From assembly GCA_017745235.1 (NCBI GenBank), contig JAGHZU010000005.1, forward strand, positions 62,001 to 126,000: a stretch of 64,000 nt of DNA, read 5' to 3'. The DNA is from Caulobacter sp. GTDB lineage: Bacteria > Pseudomonadota > Alphaproteobacteria > Caulobacterales > Caulobacteraceae. This document shows positions 27,903-37,121 of the stretch, in pieces. The stretch's first letter is position 1, and the number at the start of each line of letters is the position of its first letter. The notes under the pieces are model-generated. The model saw only the letters and a program-made list of their open reading frames with translations, did no database searches and was not told where the DNA came from. Position numbers and translations under genes: made by a program.

Positions 27903-30335
27903 CTAGTACTTCACCTGGGCGCGGACGCCGAAGTAGCGCTCGCTGTCGCGGCCCGGCTTCCAGTTCACCGCCAGAGTCGCGGGCGTGGCCGTGCGGCTGA
28001 AGTTCCAGGCGTTGTCACGGCCCTTGGTCAGGGCGTAGTTTTGGTCGAAGAGGTTGTTGGCGAAGAGGCTGACCTTCCAGTTGTCCTTCTGGACGCCGGC
28101 GCCGAGGTTGAAGATCCCGTAGGCTTCCTGCACCGCGTCCGGATCCTGGACGAGGCTGAAGTTGACCTCCGACTGCCAGCGCCAGGACGCCTGGACGAAG
28201 GCTCCGTAACCAGCGGCCAGCCGCCAGTCGTACTGGCCCGTCACGCTGGCGGTCCATTCAGGCGCGTTGGGCAGCCCCTTGCCCGACAGGTTCTGGCGAC
28301 CACCCACGCAGCCTTCAGCCGCGGTCTGAGCCGCGTAGCAGGGCGCGTTCAGGAACTGGTCCATGCGAGCGCGGTTGTAGGCGCCGTTGGCGTTGAGGGT
28401 CAGGCCGCCGGCATAGATCGCCACCTCGGTTTCGACGCCCTTGGACGTCACCTTGCCCAGGCTCTGCAGGATGTTCTGGCCCAGGTCCAGATCGCGGCTC
28501 TGGGCCTGGAAATGACGATAGTCCTCGAAGTAGGCCGTCATGTTCCAGGTCAGGCGGCGGTCGAAGAACGAGCCCTTGAGGCCCGCCTCGTACGACTTGC
28601 TGGTTTCGGGCGGCACGGGCTGGCGCGAGGCCACGCAGTCGGCCACCGGCAAGCCGAAGCACGAGCCCGCCGCCGTGGTCGGCGTGCGCGTGGTCAGGAT
28701 GCTCGTCAGGTCATAGGCCAAGCCCTTGTAGCCCTTGGCGACATTGGCGAAGACCATGAAGCCTGGCGTGAACCGGTACTGCACAGCGGCCTTGCCGGTG
28801 ACGACGCTGTCGCTGTCGCAAGTCGAGATCTTCAGCGACGGCGTCGGCGTGTTGGTCGAGCAACCGGGCTTGCCGTAGGTGACGCCGGTGTCGCGGTCCA
28901 AAAAGTCGTAGCTGAGCTTCTCGTGATGATAGCGTAGCCCGCCAATCACCGTCAGCTTGTCGGTGACGTCATAGGAACCCTGGGCGAAGGCCGCATAGGT
29001 CTTCGACGTCGAGTTGGTCAGGTAGGACGAATAGACCAGCGAGTTGGTGGTCGGCAGCTGTTGCTGACCGTTGAAGATCACCCCGTTGAAGTTGCCGTGG
29101 GTGTTGGAGCCCCGCACATAGTCCCGCGTACTGTCGGTCTGGCTGTAGAACAGCCCCGCCACGTAGCGGAGGCGCTTGTCGCCGGCCGAAGTCAGCCGTA
29201 GTTCCTGGGTCACGGTCTCGACGTCGAACGAGCCGCCGTCCCCCACCCCGCCCTTCGGCGCAGTCGCGAAGTTCACGCCCCCGACCGTCAGGGTGCTGAA
29301 GTCGAAGTCGCTGGAATCGGAGTCCTTGAAGTCCTCGAGACGGTACTTGTCGTAGGACGAGATCGACATCAGCGATCCGCCGCCAGGCAGGTCGTAGGCC
29401 AGGCGCAGGCCCGTGCCGTAGTCCTCGGCGAAGCCCTGTGTGTCGAGGTCCAAGCGTGTAAGGCGGTTGTTCTTGCCCGGCGTGATGCCCGCCAGGATCG
29501 TGGACGCCGGCAGATTGGCGCGGCTGAAAGTGACGCCGGGGCTCAGGAAGTACTGGGCCGGCGCGCAACAGGTGCCGTCGGTCTTGGTGTAATAGGGGGA
29601 CAAAGTTGCGGTGAACCGATCGGTGGGGCTCCAGGCGACCTTGGCGCGCACCGTGTAGTCGGTGGTGCCGTTCTGCCAGTTGCCGGTCGTCAGGTTCAGG
29701 ATGTTGCCGCGATAGTGGCTGTAGTTGGCTGCCAGACGCACGGCGACCGTGTCGCTGACCGGGCCCGAGACGCTGGCCTGCAGGCGGCGCTCGTGGTCGT
29801 CGGTGACCAGGGCGTCGGCCTTGGCGGTGAAGACCTTGCTGGGCGCTTCGGTCGTGATGTTGACCACGCCCGCCGAGGCGGCCTTGCCGAACAAAGTGCT
29901 CTGCGGCCCCCGCAGCACCTCAACCTGAGCGACGTCGACCAGGGCCGAAAACGCCGCGGCCTGGAAGGCCTGGGGCACATCGTCGATCACCACGGCTACG
30001 CTGGGCTGGGTGGCGATCGAGAAGGCGTAGGTGCCGATGCCCCGGATGTTGATGCTGTTGTTGGCCGGCTGGGTGGTCTTGGAGATGGTCAGCGACGGCG
30101 CCGCGCGCGGCAGGTCGTCGAAGTCGCGGACGTTGCCGCGCTCCAGATTGGCGGCCGTGACCACCAGCACCGAAGCCGGGACGTTCTGGATGTTTTGGGC
30201 CTGCTTGGTGCCCGTGACGATGATTTCCTCGACGGTCGCCGATTGGGTTTCCGCGGGAGCGGCTTCCTGGGCGCGGGCCGCGCCGGCCAGGGTGACCAGG
30301 GCCGCCGACGCCAGCAGTATCGATTTGCACGACAT
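27903..30335 (-). CDS. TonB-dependent receptor, paralogue of the STN transducer
   Basis: An 810-residue receptor with a signal peptide (to about ARAQ), plug (VEEIIVTGTKQAQNIQNVPASV) and barrel. The plug segment APSLTISKTTQPANNSINIRG to RGPQSTLFGKAASAGVVNIT is nearly the same as in the receptor at 37122-39809, and the similarity continues through the barrel (SPYYTKTDGTCCAPAQYF against SPYYTRSLSSCCVGAETY). This copy lacks the N-terminal STN domain and so should only transport. It is followed by a stem-loop and the lyase gene. Confidence 0.93.
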   Translation of the reverse strand: MSCKSILLASAALVTLAGAARAQEAAPAETQSATVEEIIVTGTKQAQNIQNVPASVLVVTAANLERGNVRDFDDLPRAAPSLTISKTTQPANNSINIRGIGTYAFSIATQPSVAVVIDDVPQAFQAAAFSALVDVAQVEVLRGPQSTLFGKAASAGVVNITTEAPSKVFTAKADALVTDDHERRLQASVSGPVSDTVAVRLAANYSHYRGNILNLTTGNWQNGTTDYTVRAKVAWSPTDRFTATLSPYYTKTDGTCCAPAQYFLSPGVTFSRANLPASTILAGITPGKNNRLTRLDLDTQGFAEDYGTGLRLAYDLPGGGSLMSISSYDKYRLEDFKDSDSSDFDFSTLTVGGVNFATAPKGGVGDGGSFDVETVTQELRLTSAGDKRLRYVAGLFYSQTDSTRDYVRGSNTHGNFNGVIFNGQQQLPTTNSLVYSSYLTNSTSKTYAAFAQGSYDVTDKLTVIGGLRYHHEKLSYDFLDRDTGVTYGKPGCSTNTPTPSLKISTCDSDSVVTGKAAVQYRFTPGFMVFANVAKGYKGLAYDLTSILTTRTPTTAAGSCFGLPVADCVASRQPVPPETSKSYEAGLKGSFFDRRLTWNMTAYFEDYRHFQAQSRDLDLGQNILQSLGKVTSKGVETEVAIYAGGLTLNANGAYNRARMDQFLNAPCYAAQTAAEGCVGGRQNLSGKGLPNAPEWTASVTGQYDWRLAAGYGAFVQASWRWQSEVNFSLVQDPDAVQEAYGIFNLGAGVQKDNWKVSLFANNLFDQNYALTKGRDNAWNFSRTATPATLAVNWKPGRDSERYFGVRAQVKY

Positions 30336-30560
30336 GGGTTTTCTCCCCCTTCTTTCTTTGTTCGGCGGCCGCGCCAGAAGGGCGTCTCGCGGTCGCTGCT
30401 AGACCCTCTTTCCGGGAGAGGACCCGGGAAGACGGCGGATAAAGGGGTCCCGTGTCCCGCCGCGCATCACGACGGGATCATCCGCAGGTCAAGGGCAACG
30501 GGCCTGGGAGGATGCCGGAGCCGGCGACCGACGGACCGCGTTCAAGCGGCGGGACGGAGA

Positions 30561-30592
30561 TCGGCCCGAAGAGGAAAGGATCTCCGGGCCGA
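30561..30592. terminator. Stem-loop downstream of the 946-residue TonB receptor
   Basis: Arms TCGGCCCG and CGGGCCGA are 16 nt apart, starting 10 nt after the stop codon at 30602. No T-run follows, so termination is likely partial, like the other stem-loops between receptor genes here. Confidence 0.45.
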
Positions 30593-30601
30593 CGGGGGGA
30601 C

Positions 30602-33442
30602 TTAGAAGCGCAACCGGACGCCGAAGTAGATCTGCGAGCCGTTGTCGCTGACCTCGGTGATCGAGTCCTCGCCGGCCTTGTACATGACGTCGCGGGTGTT
30701 GGTGACGTTCAGCGCCTGGAGCTTCAACTGCACCTGCTTGGTCAGGTCGTAGGACGCCGAGAGGTTCAGGTAGCCCGAGCCCTTGACGCTGCGGTTGGTG
30801 CCGCTGTTGGGCTTGAAGTAGTCCGAACGGTAGCGGTAGGAGGCCCGCAGCGAGAGCTTGTCGTTCTCCCAGTAGACAGAGCCGCTGCCGGTGTACTTCG
30901 ACAGGCCGATCAGGTTGTCAGGACCGACGTAGGGCCCGACTGTCGACGGATCGGGGAACTCGAAATCGGCCTCCGTGATCGCCAGGCTGCCCTGCACGCC
31001 GAACCCGCTGAGGAAGCCCGGCAGGTAGCTGAAGGCGTGGTTCCCGCTGAACTCCACGCCGTACAGGTGACGGGTCTCGGGGTCATTGGCCGGCGCGATG
31101 GCGTTGAAGGTCACCAGCTGGCCGTTGGCGATGATGCTGGTCGGCAGCGGCTGCTGGGCGTCGAACGCCGCGCCCTTCAGCCACTTGTAGTAGGTGGCGA
31201 TGGCGAAGGACGTGTCGCGATTGACATAGAACTCCAGCGAGGCGTCCAGATTCCAGCCGCGGATGGGCTTGAGGTTCGGATTGCCGGTGGTGCTGTTGGC
31301 CAGCACGCCTTGCACCGTGGTGGCGTTGGCGTCGGCCACCGGGGTGATGCCGACGTTGAAGTCCTCGATGCCCGAGCGCGACAGGGCCTTGTAGCCGGCC
31401 AGGCGCAGCTTGATCACGTCGGTCAGGTCGAAGGCGACGTTGGCGCTGGGCAGGAAGTACTCGTACTCGCCCTTACCCGAGATCTCCTGCAGCGGCGTGC
31501 CGGGCGTGCGAACCACGGTCGCGGCGGAACCGCCGACCGAGGGCGTCACGGTGACCTCGCCACGGAAACCCTTCGACAGCACCGAGGTGCGCACGTAGCG
31601 GACGCCGGCGTTGCCCGAAAACGGCGTGTCGCCGATCTGCGAGCGGAAGGTGGTCATCACGTAGGCCGTACTGATCCGCTCGCGGATGTTGGAGTCTTCC
31701 GGCCCCGGCGAGTTGGCCGGCAGCGGGTTGCTGTCGCGGCCGGTGTAGGTGCGGAACAGGCAATCGTTGTCGAACAGCGCCCAGGATTTCAGGTTGCTCT
31801 TGCCGTCCATGAAGTTGGAGGTCGAGAAAGGCGCCCGGCAAAGGGCGTTGGCGTCGGCCACCAGTTGAGAGGCCGAGCGGCCATCGTATGGCGTGGGGAT
31901 GGGCACGTCGTTGTTGTTGTTGGCGTCCTGGGTGCGGCGATGATCCGACAGGCGGCCGCCGAATTTGATGCTCTGGAAGAAGCCGTCGCCCAGTTCGTAG
32001 GTCACGTCGCCTCGCACCGCGCCGATCTTGTCGAAGCGGTCGGTGACTTGGCGATAGCGGGCGTAGTTGCTGTTGCTGGTCGGCGTGGCGATCAGGAAGT
32101 TGGCCGGATCGTTGACGTCGAAGTTGGTGAAGGTGACCGAAGGCACCTTGTCGGTCGTGCCGTCCAGCGTATAGGCCACACGGGTGCGCGAGCGCATGTT
32201 GGTGGCTTTCTGCAGTTCGGTGCGATGCGACTGCGAGTAGGACAGGTCGCCGCTGATCGTCAGGCGATCGGTCGGCGTCCAGGTCACCGCGCCGCCGCCG
32301 CCGATGTATTTCTCGTTGCGCTGACGGTCCTCGACCTGGACCTCGAGGTTGGAGTTGCCGCTGTACTTCAGCAGAGCGCCGTTGCTGGCGTCGTTGGAGA
32401 CCCCGCCTACGATCAGCGGCTGGATGCCGCGCAGGCCCTCGGTGATGGCCAGCTGGTTGCGGTACTCGCCGCTCTTGCGGGTCGAGTACTGGCCGTCCAC
32501 GCTGATGTCGAGGTTGGGCGTCGGCTTCCATTGGAACGCGCCGATCAGGGCTTCGCGGACCTCGTCGGTGACCTTGGCCTGGAACGTGCGCGAGGTCGTG
32601 GCGAAGTAGCGCGGTCCCACCGTGGCGCCCGACGGCGCGACGGTCGCGTTCGAGCAGTTGGCCGTCGAGGTTCCCGGCGCCGTGGCGTAGGTGGTGCACG
32701 GCACGAACGACGAGTTGGTGATGTAGTAGTCCTCGGGCGTGGCCTGATCCAGGCGCTGGTACCCCAGGCTGACACCCATCTCGCCCAGCTTGGTGTCGAA
32801 GCTGTCGGTGTAGGAGATGTTGCCGCGGTACCCCAGGCCGTTGTGGCCGCGGACGTCGTCGTCCTTGGGCAGATAGGCGCCGCGCACCTCCATCTGGATG
32901 CGGCGCTTGCCGTAGTCGATCGGGCGGATCGACTTCAGCTCGATCACGCCCGCGATGCCGCCGTCCAGGAAGTCGGCCTGCTGGCTCTTGTAGACCAGCA
33001 CGCCGTTGACCAGTTCCGACGGGAACTGCTGGAACGCCACCGAGCGGTCGGGACCGGCGGTGGAGACCTCACGGCCGTTGAAGGTGGAGAAGCTGAGCGT
33101 CGGGCCAAGGCCCCGGACGCTGAGTTCGTTGGCGTTGCCCTTGAAGCGGTCGGCGGTGACGCCGGTGATACGCTCAAGGGTGTCGCCCACCGAGTTGTCC
33201 GGCAGTGCGCCGATCTCGTCGTTGACGATGCCGTCGACGATGACGCTGGCGCTGCGCTTGGTCTCGATCGAGCTGCGCTGGGTGGCCCGGGCCGACGTGA
33301 CGACGATCGCCTCGATCGTGGAGTCCTCGTCGGCCGGAGCCGCCGCCGTCTGGGCCAGGGCCTGGGCCGGCAGCACGATGGCGGCCGTCAGCAGCAGGCT
33401 GCGATAGAGCGCCGAACGCTTGGTCGATGATCCGAACTTCAT
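30602..33442 (-). CDS. TonB-dependent receptor of the oligosaccharide type
   Basis: A 946-residue receptor with a signal peptide (cleavage near ALAQT), a plug with IEAIVVTSARATQRSSIETKRSASVIVDGI (in part) and LPDNSVGDTLERITGV, and a barrel ending VRLRF. It belongs to the same broad group as the receptor at 4283-7696, and is distinct from the two FecA-like paralogues of this locus. It starts 46 nt after the lyase-like gene. A second transporter in one operon suggests that oligosaccharides of different size or composition are imported. Confidence 0.93.
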   Translation of the reverse strand: MKFGSSTKRSALYRSLLLTAAIVLPAQALAQTAAAPADEDSTIEAIVVTSARATQRSSIETKRSASVIVDGIVNDEIGALPDNSVGDTLERITGVTADRFKGNANELSVRGLGPTLSFSTFNGREVSTAGPDRSVAFQQFPSELVNGVLVYKSQQADFLDGGIAGVIELKSIRPIDYGKRRIQMEVRGAYLPKDDDVRGHNGLGYRGNISYTDSFDTKLGEMGVSLGYQRLDQATPEDYYITNSSFVPCTTYATAPGTSTANCSNATVAPSGATVGPRYFATTSRTFQAKVTDEVREALIGAFQWKPTPNLDISVDGQYSTRKSGEYRNQLAITEGLRGIQPLIVGGVSNDASNGALLKYSGNSNLEVQVEDRQRNEKYIGGGGAVTWTPTDRLTISGDLSYSQSHRTELQKATNMRSRTRVAYTLDGTTDKVPSVTFTNFDVNDPANFLIATPTSNSNYARYRQVTDRFDKIGAVRGDVTYELGDGFFQSIKFGGRLSDHRRTQDANNNNDVPIPTPYDGRSASQLVADANALCRAPFSTSNFMDGKSNLKSWALFDNDCLFRTYTGRDSNPLPANSPGPEDSNIRERISTAYVMTTFRSQIGDTPFSGNAGVRYVRTSVLSKGFRGEVTVTPSVGGSAATVVRTPGTPLQEISGKGEYEYFLPSANVAFDLTDVIKLRLAGYKALSRSGIEDFNVGITPVADANATTVQGVLANSTTGNPNLKPIRGWNLDASLEFYVNRDTSFAIATYYKWLKGAAFDAQQPLPTSIIANGQLVTFNAIAPANDPETRHLYGVEFSGNHAFSYLPGFLSGFGVQGSLAITEADFEFPDPSTVGPYVGPDNLIGLSKYTGSGSVYWENDKLSLRASYRYRSDYFKPNSGTNRSVKGSGYLNLSASYDLTKQVQLKLQALNVTNTRDVMYKAGEDSITEVSDNGSQIYFGVRLRF

Positions 33443-33488
33443 TCCTCTTCCCCTTCTTTATTTATGGTTCTTGGGCGGTTGGCCCGCC

Positions 33489-35360
33489 TCAGCGGTAGTC
33501 GAGACGCCAAGTGATCTTGAAAGGCGTCGCTTGGGCCGCCGGCGCGCCATGACAGACGACCTTGGTCGTCATGGCGCCCGTCGCGGATCGGTATTCCTTG
33601 TCCTGCCCCACCGGACCGGACTGGCAGGCCTGGAGCCCTTCCACGGCGAAGCGGCGGATCGCCCCGTCGGCGAAGCTGGTGGTCGTTCCGGCTTGCCTCG
33701 CCCCGCCGGAGAACGAGCCGAGCTGCAGTTCCACGTCCTTGACCGTCACGCCGGCGCTCGGCGTGAAGACGTCGGTGCGGGTGATGCGTCCGGGCTCCAG
33801 GACATAGGTCGTCGCCACCGAGACGCGCTTGTCGGCGACGGGCGCCCGTTCGCCCATCCGGTCCAACTCGTCCTGCCGCCAGGACACGGTGGTGCGCGCG
33901 CCCTTCTCCTCGACCTTCACGTCCTTGAAATAGGCCAGCGGCATCAGGGCCGAGCCGTCCCCCAGGGTCAGGCGGGGCGTGAGGAGCGGCGCGACGCCGT
34001 CGGGCGAGGCTTCCAGCATCCCCGGCGAGAACGGGATGGGGAAGTACGGGTTGTGCATGTGCTGGGTCTCGCCGCCGTTGATCACCGGCAGGCTGATCAT
34101 CCGGTCGCCGTCGCGGACGCTCACCAGCAGGCGGTCGTACTGGCCGCGGGCGAACCAGGTGACCTGGCGGCGCGGCAGGGTCGAAAGACCCTTGGCCCAG
34201 TCGGCGGCGGGCGTCTTGCCGCCGTAGCCCAGCTTGGCCCAGTTGGCGCTGGTGTAGGCGTACTGGTGGGCCAGCGAGAGGTTCTCGCCCAGGATGCGGA
34301 ACTTGCCGCGATAGTCGTCGGTGCGGCGGCCGCCGTCCCAGAGGTTCACCGAACCGGTCTTGGGATCCTGCCAGAAGTCGGCGTAGCGCTGAGCCGCTCG
34401 GGCGGAATAGGCGTAGGCCAGGTCCTTCTCACGCGGGGTCAGCACGTCCAGCACGGCCGCGGCGGTCAGCACCTCGATGATCGCCGTCTCGCCATAGGGG
34501 CCGATGCTGCGGCCGTACTCGAAGCCCCGCCCCTGGGCGTCCAGGCGCATCATCATCACGTCGGCCGACTTGCGTAGCCAGGCCAGGACCTCGGCCGGCG
34601 GCTTGCCGCCAGTCTCGATGAAGCGTTGGGCGATCTCGCCGGCCAGCAGCACGCTGTAGCGGTCGAAGCGTCCTTCCCCATCCGTCTCGTCGGCGAAGCC
34701 GTACTGGCCCGAATAAAGCTCGTAGTGTTCGGCGATCTTGGCGTAGAGCTTCTCGGCCGGGGCGCCGTCCTCCCAGCCCATCCGTGTGCGCAGGCGGGCG
34801 ATGGCGAAGGCCACGCAGTAGTAGTTGTTGGGATGGTCGATCAGCGCGTAGGTGTCGACGTCGACGAACATCCGCCAGTCCAGGCGCACCCGCAGCTTGG
34901 CCAGGGTCAGCGGATCCACCGCCTCCTTCAGCCGACCAGCCTCGCGCAGCTTGTTCAGGGCCGACAGGTAGTAGTAGGCGCCCCAGGTGTCGTTGGCGTC
35001 GTCGACCGTCAGCTTGGCGATCTTGCGGAAGTCGGCCAGGTAGGCCGGCAGGCGGGGATCGTCGTCAGGCAGGGTGACCAGGAAGTCCACGAGGCCCAGG
35101 GCGATCTTGCCCGGCAGGAACTTGTCGCTGCCATTGAACACCGGCGTGCCGTCCAGTTCCAGCTTGCGGCCGTCCTTGACCAGCTTGATCAGCAGTTGCT
35201 CGGTCTGGGGCTGGATGCGGTCGCGCACCGTGGCGTCGTAAGCGGGGATGGCCGCGGCCGCGATGGGCGGCGACGTCGAGGCCGCCTGCGCAAACGTCCC
35301 CAATCCCAGCAGGATGGCCGAAGCCGAAACGCCGCACGCAATTCTGGTAACCGGTGTCAT
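33489..35360 (-). CDS. Periplasmic lyase-like protein of unassigned family
   Basis: A 623-residue exported protein (signal peptide to about AQA). The first 380 residues are helical and look like an (alpha/alpha)n toroid with conserved aromatic and polar clusters (LIDHPNNYYCVAFAIARL, GQYGFADETDGEGRFDRYS, RGFEYGRSIGPYGETA). The remaining part is beta-rich, the layout of several polysaccharide lyases such as PL38-type and heparinase-like enzymes. I cannot assign a family with certainty. It is the first structural gene after the sigma-factor-type promoter at 35417-35443 and heads the receptor/lyase operon, so depolymerisation of the inducing glycan is inferred. ATG 35360 is preferred over a TTG six bases earlier. 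Confidence 0.65.
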   Translation of the reverse strand: MTPVTRIACGVSASAILLGLGTFAQAASTSPPIAAAAIPAYDATVRDRIQPQTEQLLIKLVKDGRKLELDGTPVFNGSDKFLPGKIALGLVDFLVTLPDDDPRLPAYLADFRKIAKLTVDDANDTWGAYYYLSALNKLREAGRLKEAVDPLTLAKLRVRLDWRMFVDVDTYALIDHPNNYYCVAFAIARLRTRMGWEDGAPAEKLYAKIAEHYELYSGQYGFADETDGEGRFDRYSVLLAGEIAQRFIETGGKPPAEVLAWLRKSADVMMMRLDAQGRGFEYGRSIGPYGETAIIEVLTAAAVLDVLTPREKDLAYAYSARAAQRYADFWQDPKTGSVNLWDGGRRTDDYRGKFRILGENLSLAHQYAYTSANWAKLGYGGKTPAADWAKGLSTLPRRQVTWFARGQYDRLLVSVRDGDRMISLPVINGGETQHMHNPYFPIPFSPGMLEASPDGVAPLLTPRLTLGDGSALMPLAYFKDVKVEEKGARTTVSWRQDELDRMGERAPVADKRVSVATTYVLEPGRITRTDVFTPSAGVTVKDVELQLGSFSGGARQAGTTTSFADGAIRRFAVEGLQACQSGPVGQDKEYRSATGAMTTKVVCHGAPAAQATPFKITWRLDYR

Positions 35361-35416
35361 ACGCAAGCCGACAATCCTCCCCGAGCGGTCGTTTCGACCT
35401 TGCTCCTGACCGTTCC

Positions 35417-35443
35417 GACGCGCCTGACGGAAACGTCCTCAAT
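35417..35443 (-). promoter_or_regulatory. FecI-type promoter of the lyase/receptor operon
   Basis: On the minus strand ATTGAGGAC (35443-35435), 14 nt, then CGTC (35420-35417). The same -35, spacer and -10, plus a shared AGGCG just before CGTC, occur at 37071-37097 and 39878-39904. Confidence 0.75.
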
Positions 35444-35490
35444 GAAAATCGGAAAGAATCGAAAGTTTTTTGTGGGGGCCCTTCAGCCCG

Positions 35491-36480
35491 TCAGGGCACG
35501 GCGTGCAATTCGACCGTCGTCGCGGTGCTGCGAACGCGGATGGGGAAGTAGGACTGCATGGCCTCGACAAAGGCCCGGCTCTCGCCGGTGTTGAACGTGC
35601 CGCTGATCCGCAGCGATCGCAGTCGCGCGTCGGCGACCACCACCTGCAGCGTCGAGTAGCGGTTCATCTCGGCGGCGGCGTCGGCCAGGGACACGTTGTC
35701 GAACACAACCTGCCCCCTGCGCCAAGCCAGGGCCCCGTCCAGGTCGATCGCTTGCGGCGGACCCGCACGCATGCCATCGACCAACACCATCGACTGGCCC
35801 GGGCGCAACACCGCCAAGGTCGTGGCGCTCTCGTGGTTGCTGACGGCGACCTTACCCTCGGTCAGCACGACAGTGGTCTCGCGCGGTTCGCGCCGGACCG
35901 AGAAGGCCGTGCCCACGGCCGTGACCGTGCGCGGACCCGCGCTCACCCGCAGCGGCCGCGTCGCATCCTTGGCCACCTCGAAATAGGCGCGGCCCGCGAC
36001 CAGGTCGATCGCGCGCGAAGAGGCGGTGTAGCGCACCCGCATCACGCTCAGGGCGTCGAGGGTTACGCGGCTGCCGTCGGACAGGGTCAGGATGCGCTGC
36101 TCGCCCAGGGCGGTCTGGATCAACTGGTCCTGCCCCTCGCGATGGCGCGACCACCACAGGCCTCCCACCGGGGCGGCGACGGCGGCGACCAGACCGGCCG
36201 CGACGAGGCGGCGGTCCAGCCGCACACCGCCCGGACGGCCCCGCCCAGCGCGCGCCCGGGCTAGGGCGTCGCGACGCGCGGCCAGCAAGTCGTCCGTTCC
36301 GGCCCCCTCGCCCATCAGCCGCCAGATCGCCTCGGCGCGGCCGTAAGCCTCGGCGTGATGCGGATCGGCCTCCAGCCACCGCTCGAAGCCGGCCTCGTCG
36401 GACATGCCGCCGCCCAGCCGACGCGCGGCCCAGCCGGCGGCGGTCTCATCGATCAGGGACTGTTGAAGCGGATAAGGCAC
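35491..36480 (-). CDS. FecR-family anti-sigma regulator
   Basis: The 329-residue inner-membrane protein has a cytoplasmic DUF4880 domain (SLIDETAAGWAARRL to FERWLEADPHHAEAYGRAEAIW, in part), one transmembrane helix at about 91-110 and a periplasmic FecR domain (GEQRILTLSDGSRVTLDALS, ARAYFEVAKDATRPLRVSAG) followed by a C-terminal SLRISGTF segment. The start is a GTG at 36480, 5 nt after the sigma-factor stop; later ATGs would cut the DUF4880 domain. It transmits the signal from the STN domain of the transducer receptor to the sigma factor. Confidence 0.9.
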   Translation of the reverse strand: MPYPLQQSLIDETAAGWAARRLGGGMSDEAGFERWLEADPHHAEAYGRAEAIWRLMGEGAGTDDLLAARRDALARARAGRGRPGGVRLDRRLVAAGLVAAVAAPVGGLWWSRHREGQDQLIQTALGEQRILTLSDGSRVTLDALSVMRVRYTASSRAIDLVAGRAYFEVAKDATRPLRVSAGPRTVTAVGTAFSVRREPRETTVVLTEGKVAVSNHESATTLAVLRPGQSMVLVDGMRAGPPQAIDLDGALAWRRGQVVFDNVSLADAAAEMNRYSTLQVVVADARLRSLRISGTFNTGESRAFVEAMQSYFPIRVRSTATTVELHAVP

Positions 36481-36485
36481 GAACG

Positions 36486-37016
36486 TCAGCTCTGAAACGG
36501 ATCGGCCCCGCGCATCAGGTGCGCCAGGGCCTTGATGATGTACTTCTCGACCGAACTCACGGAGACTCCGAAAGCCCGGGCGATCTCGGCATGCTTCCAA
36601 CCCTCAAGCCGGTGCAGGATGAAGGCGTCGCGGGAACGCTCGTCCAGCTCGGCCAGCCGGCGCATCGCCGCCTGCAGCGCCTGCCTGTCTCCTACGACGC
36701 GCTCGGGCGAGAGAGCCTCAAAGCGATCCTGGCGCAGTTCGGTCTCCCCAAGATGGCTCTGGAACGTCTTTTGACGTCGAGACCGGTCGCGCAGCAGATT
36801 AACCGCGGCCCTGAACAGGAAGGCCTCCGGGTTGTCGATCTCCGTCCCCTCCGGCCGGCGCGCCAGACGCAGGAACACCTCCTGCGTCAAGTCCTCGGCC
36901 TCATCGCGCGAATAGACGCGACGCTCGAAATACGCCGTCAGCGGCCCGCGATAGACCTCCGACAGGCGCTGGAGGAAGGCCTGCTCGCGCGGGTCGAGTT
37001 TTGGCTGCGCGGGCAT
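36486..37016 (-). CDS. FecI-type ECF sigma factor
   Basis: A 176-residue sigma factor. Region 2 is AYFERRVYSRDEAEDLTQEVFLRLARRP and region 4 is DERSRDAFILHRLEGWKHAEIARAFGVSVSSVEKYI (each quoted in part). The ATG at 37016 gives family length. It lies between the STN-domain receptor and fecR, the classic surface-signalling order. A promoter of the class it is inferred to recognise lies 55-81 nt upstream, so autoactivation is expected. Confidence 0.93.
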   Translation of the reverse strand: MPAQPKLDPREQAFLQRLSEVYRGPLTAYFERRVYSRDEAEDLTQEVFLRLARRPEGTEIDNPEAFLFRAAVNLLRDRSRRQKTFQSHLGETELRQDRFEALSPERVVGDRQALQAAMRRLAELDERSRDAFILHRLEGWKHAEIARAFGVSVSSVEKYIIKALAHLMRGADPFQS

Positions 37017-37070
37017 GCCTAGGACTGGTCCTCCCTGGGACGCGGACTGGCGCCGCATTCATGAAACTTC

Positions 37071-37097
37071 GACGCGCCTGACGCCGTAGTCCTCAAT
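37071..37097 (-). promoter_or_regulatory. FecI-type promoter of the sigma/anti-sigma operon
   Basis: On the minus strand ATTGAGGAC (37097-37089), 14 nt, then CGTC (37074-37071), with AGGCG before CGTC, in the gap between the transducer receptor and the sigma gene. It implies positive autoregulation. Confidence 0.75.
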
Positions 37098-37121
37098 GAC
37101 AATAGCGCGCGCCCGACACTT

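Noticed and set aside
30452..33430. A 992-codon open frame on the plus strand
   Set aside because: It lies antisense to a convincing TonB receptor; long antisense frames are usual in high-GC genes and its product has no family features.
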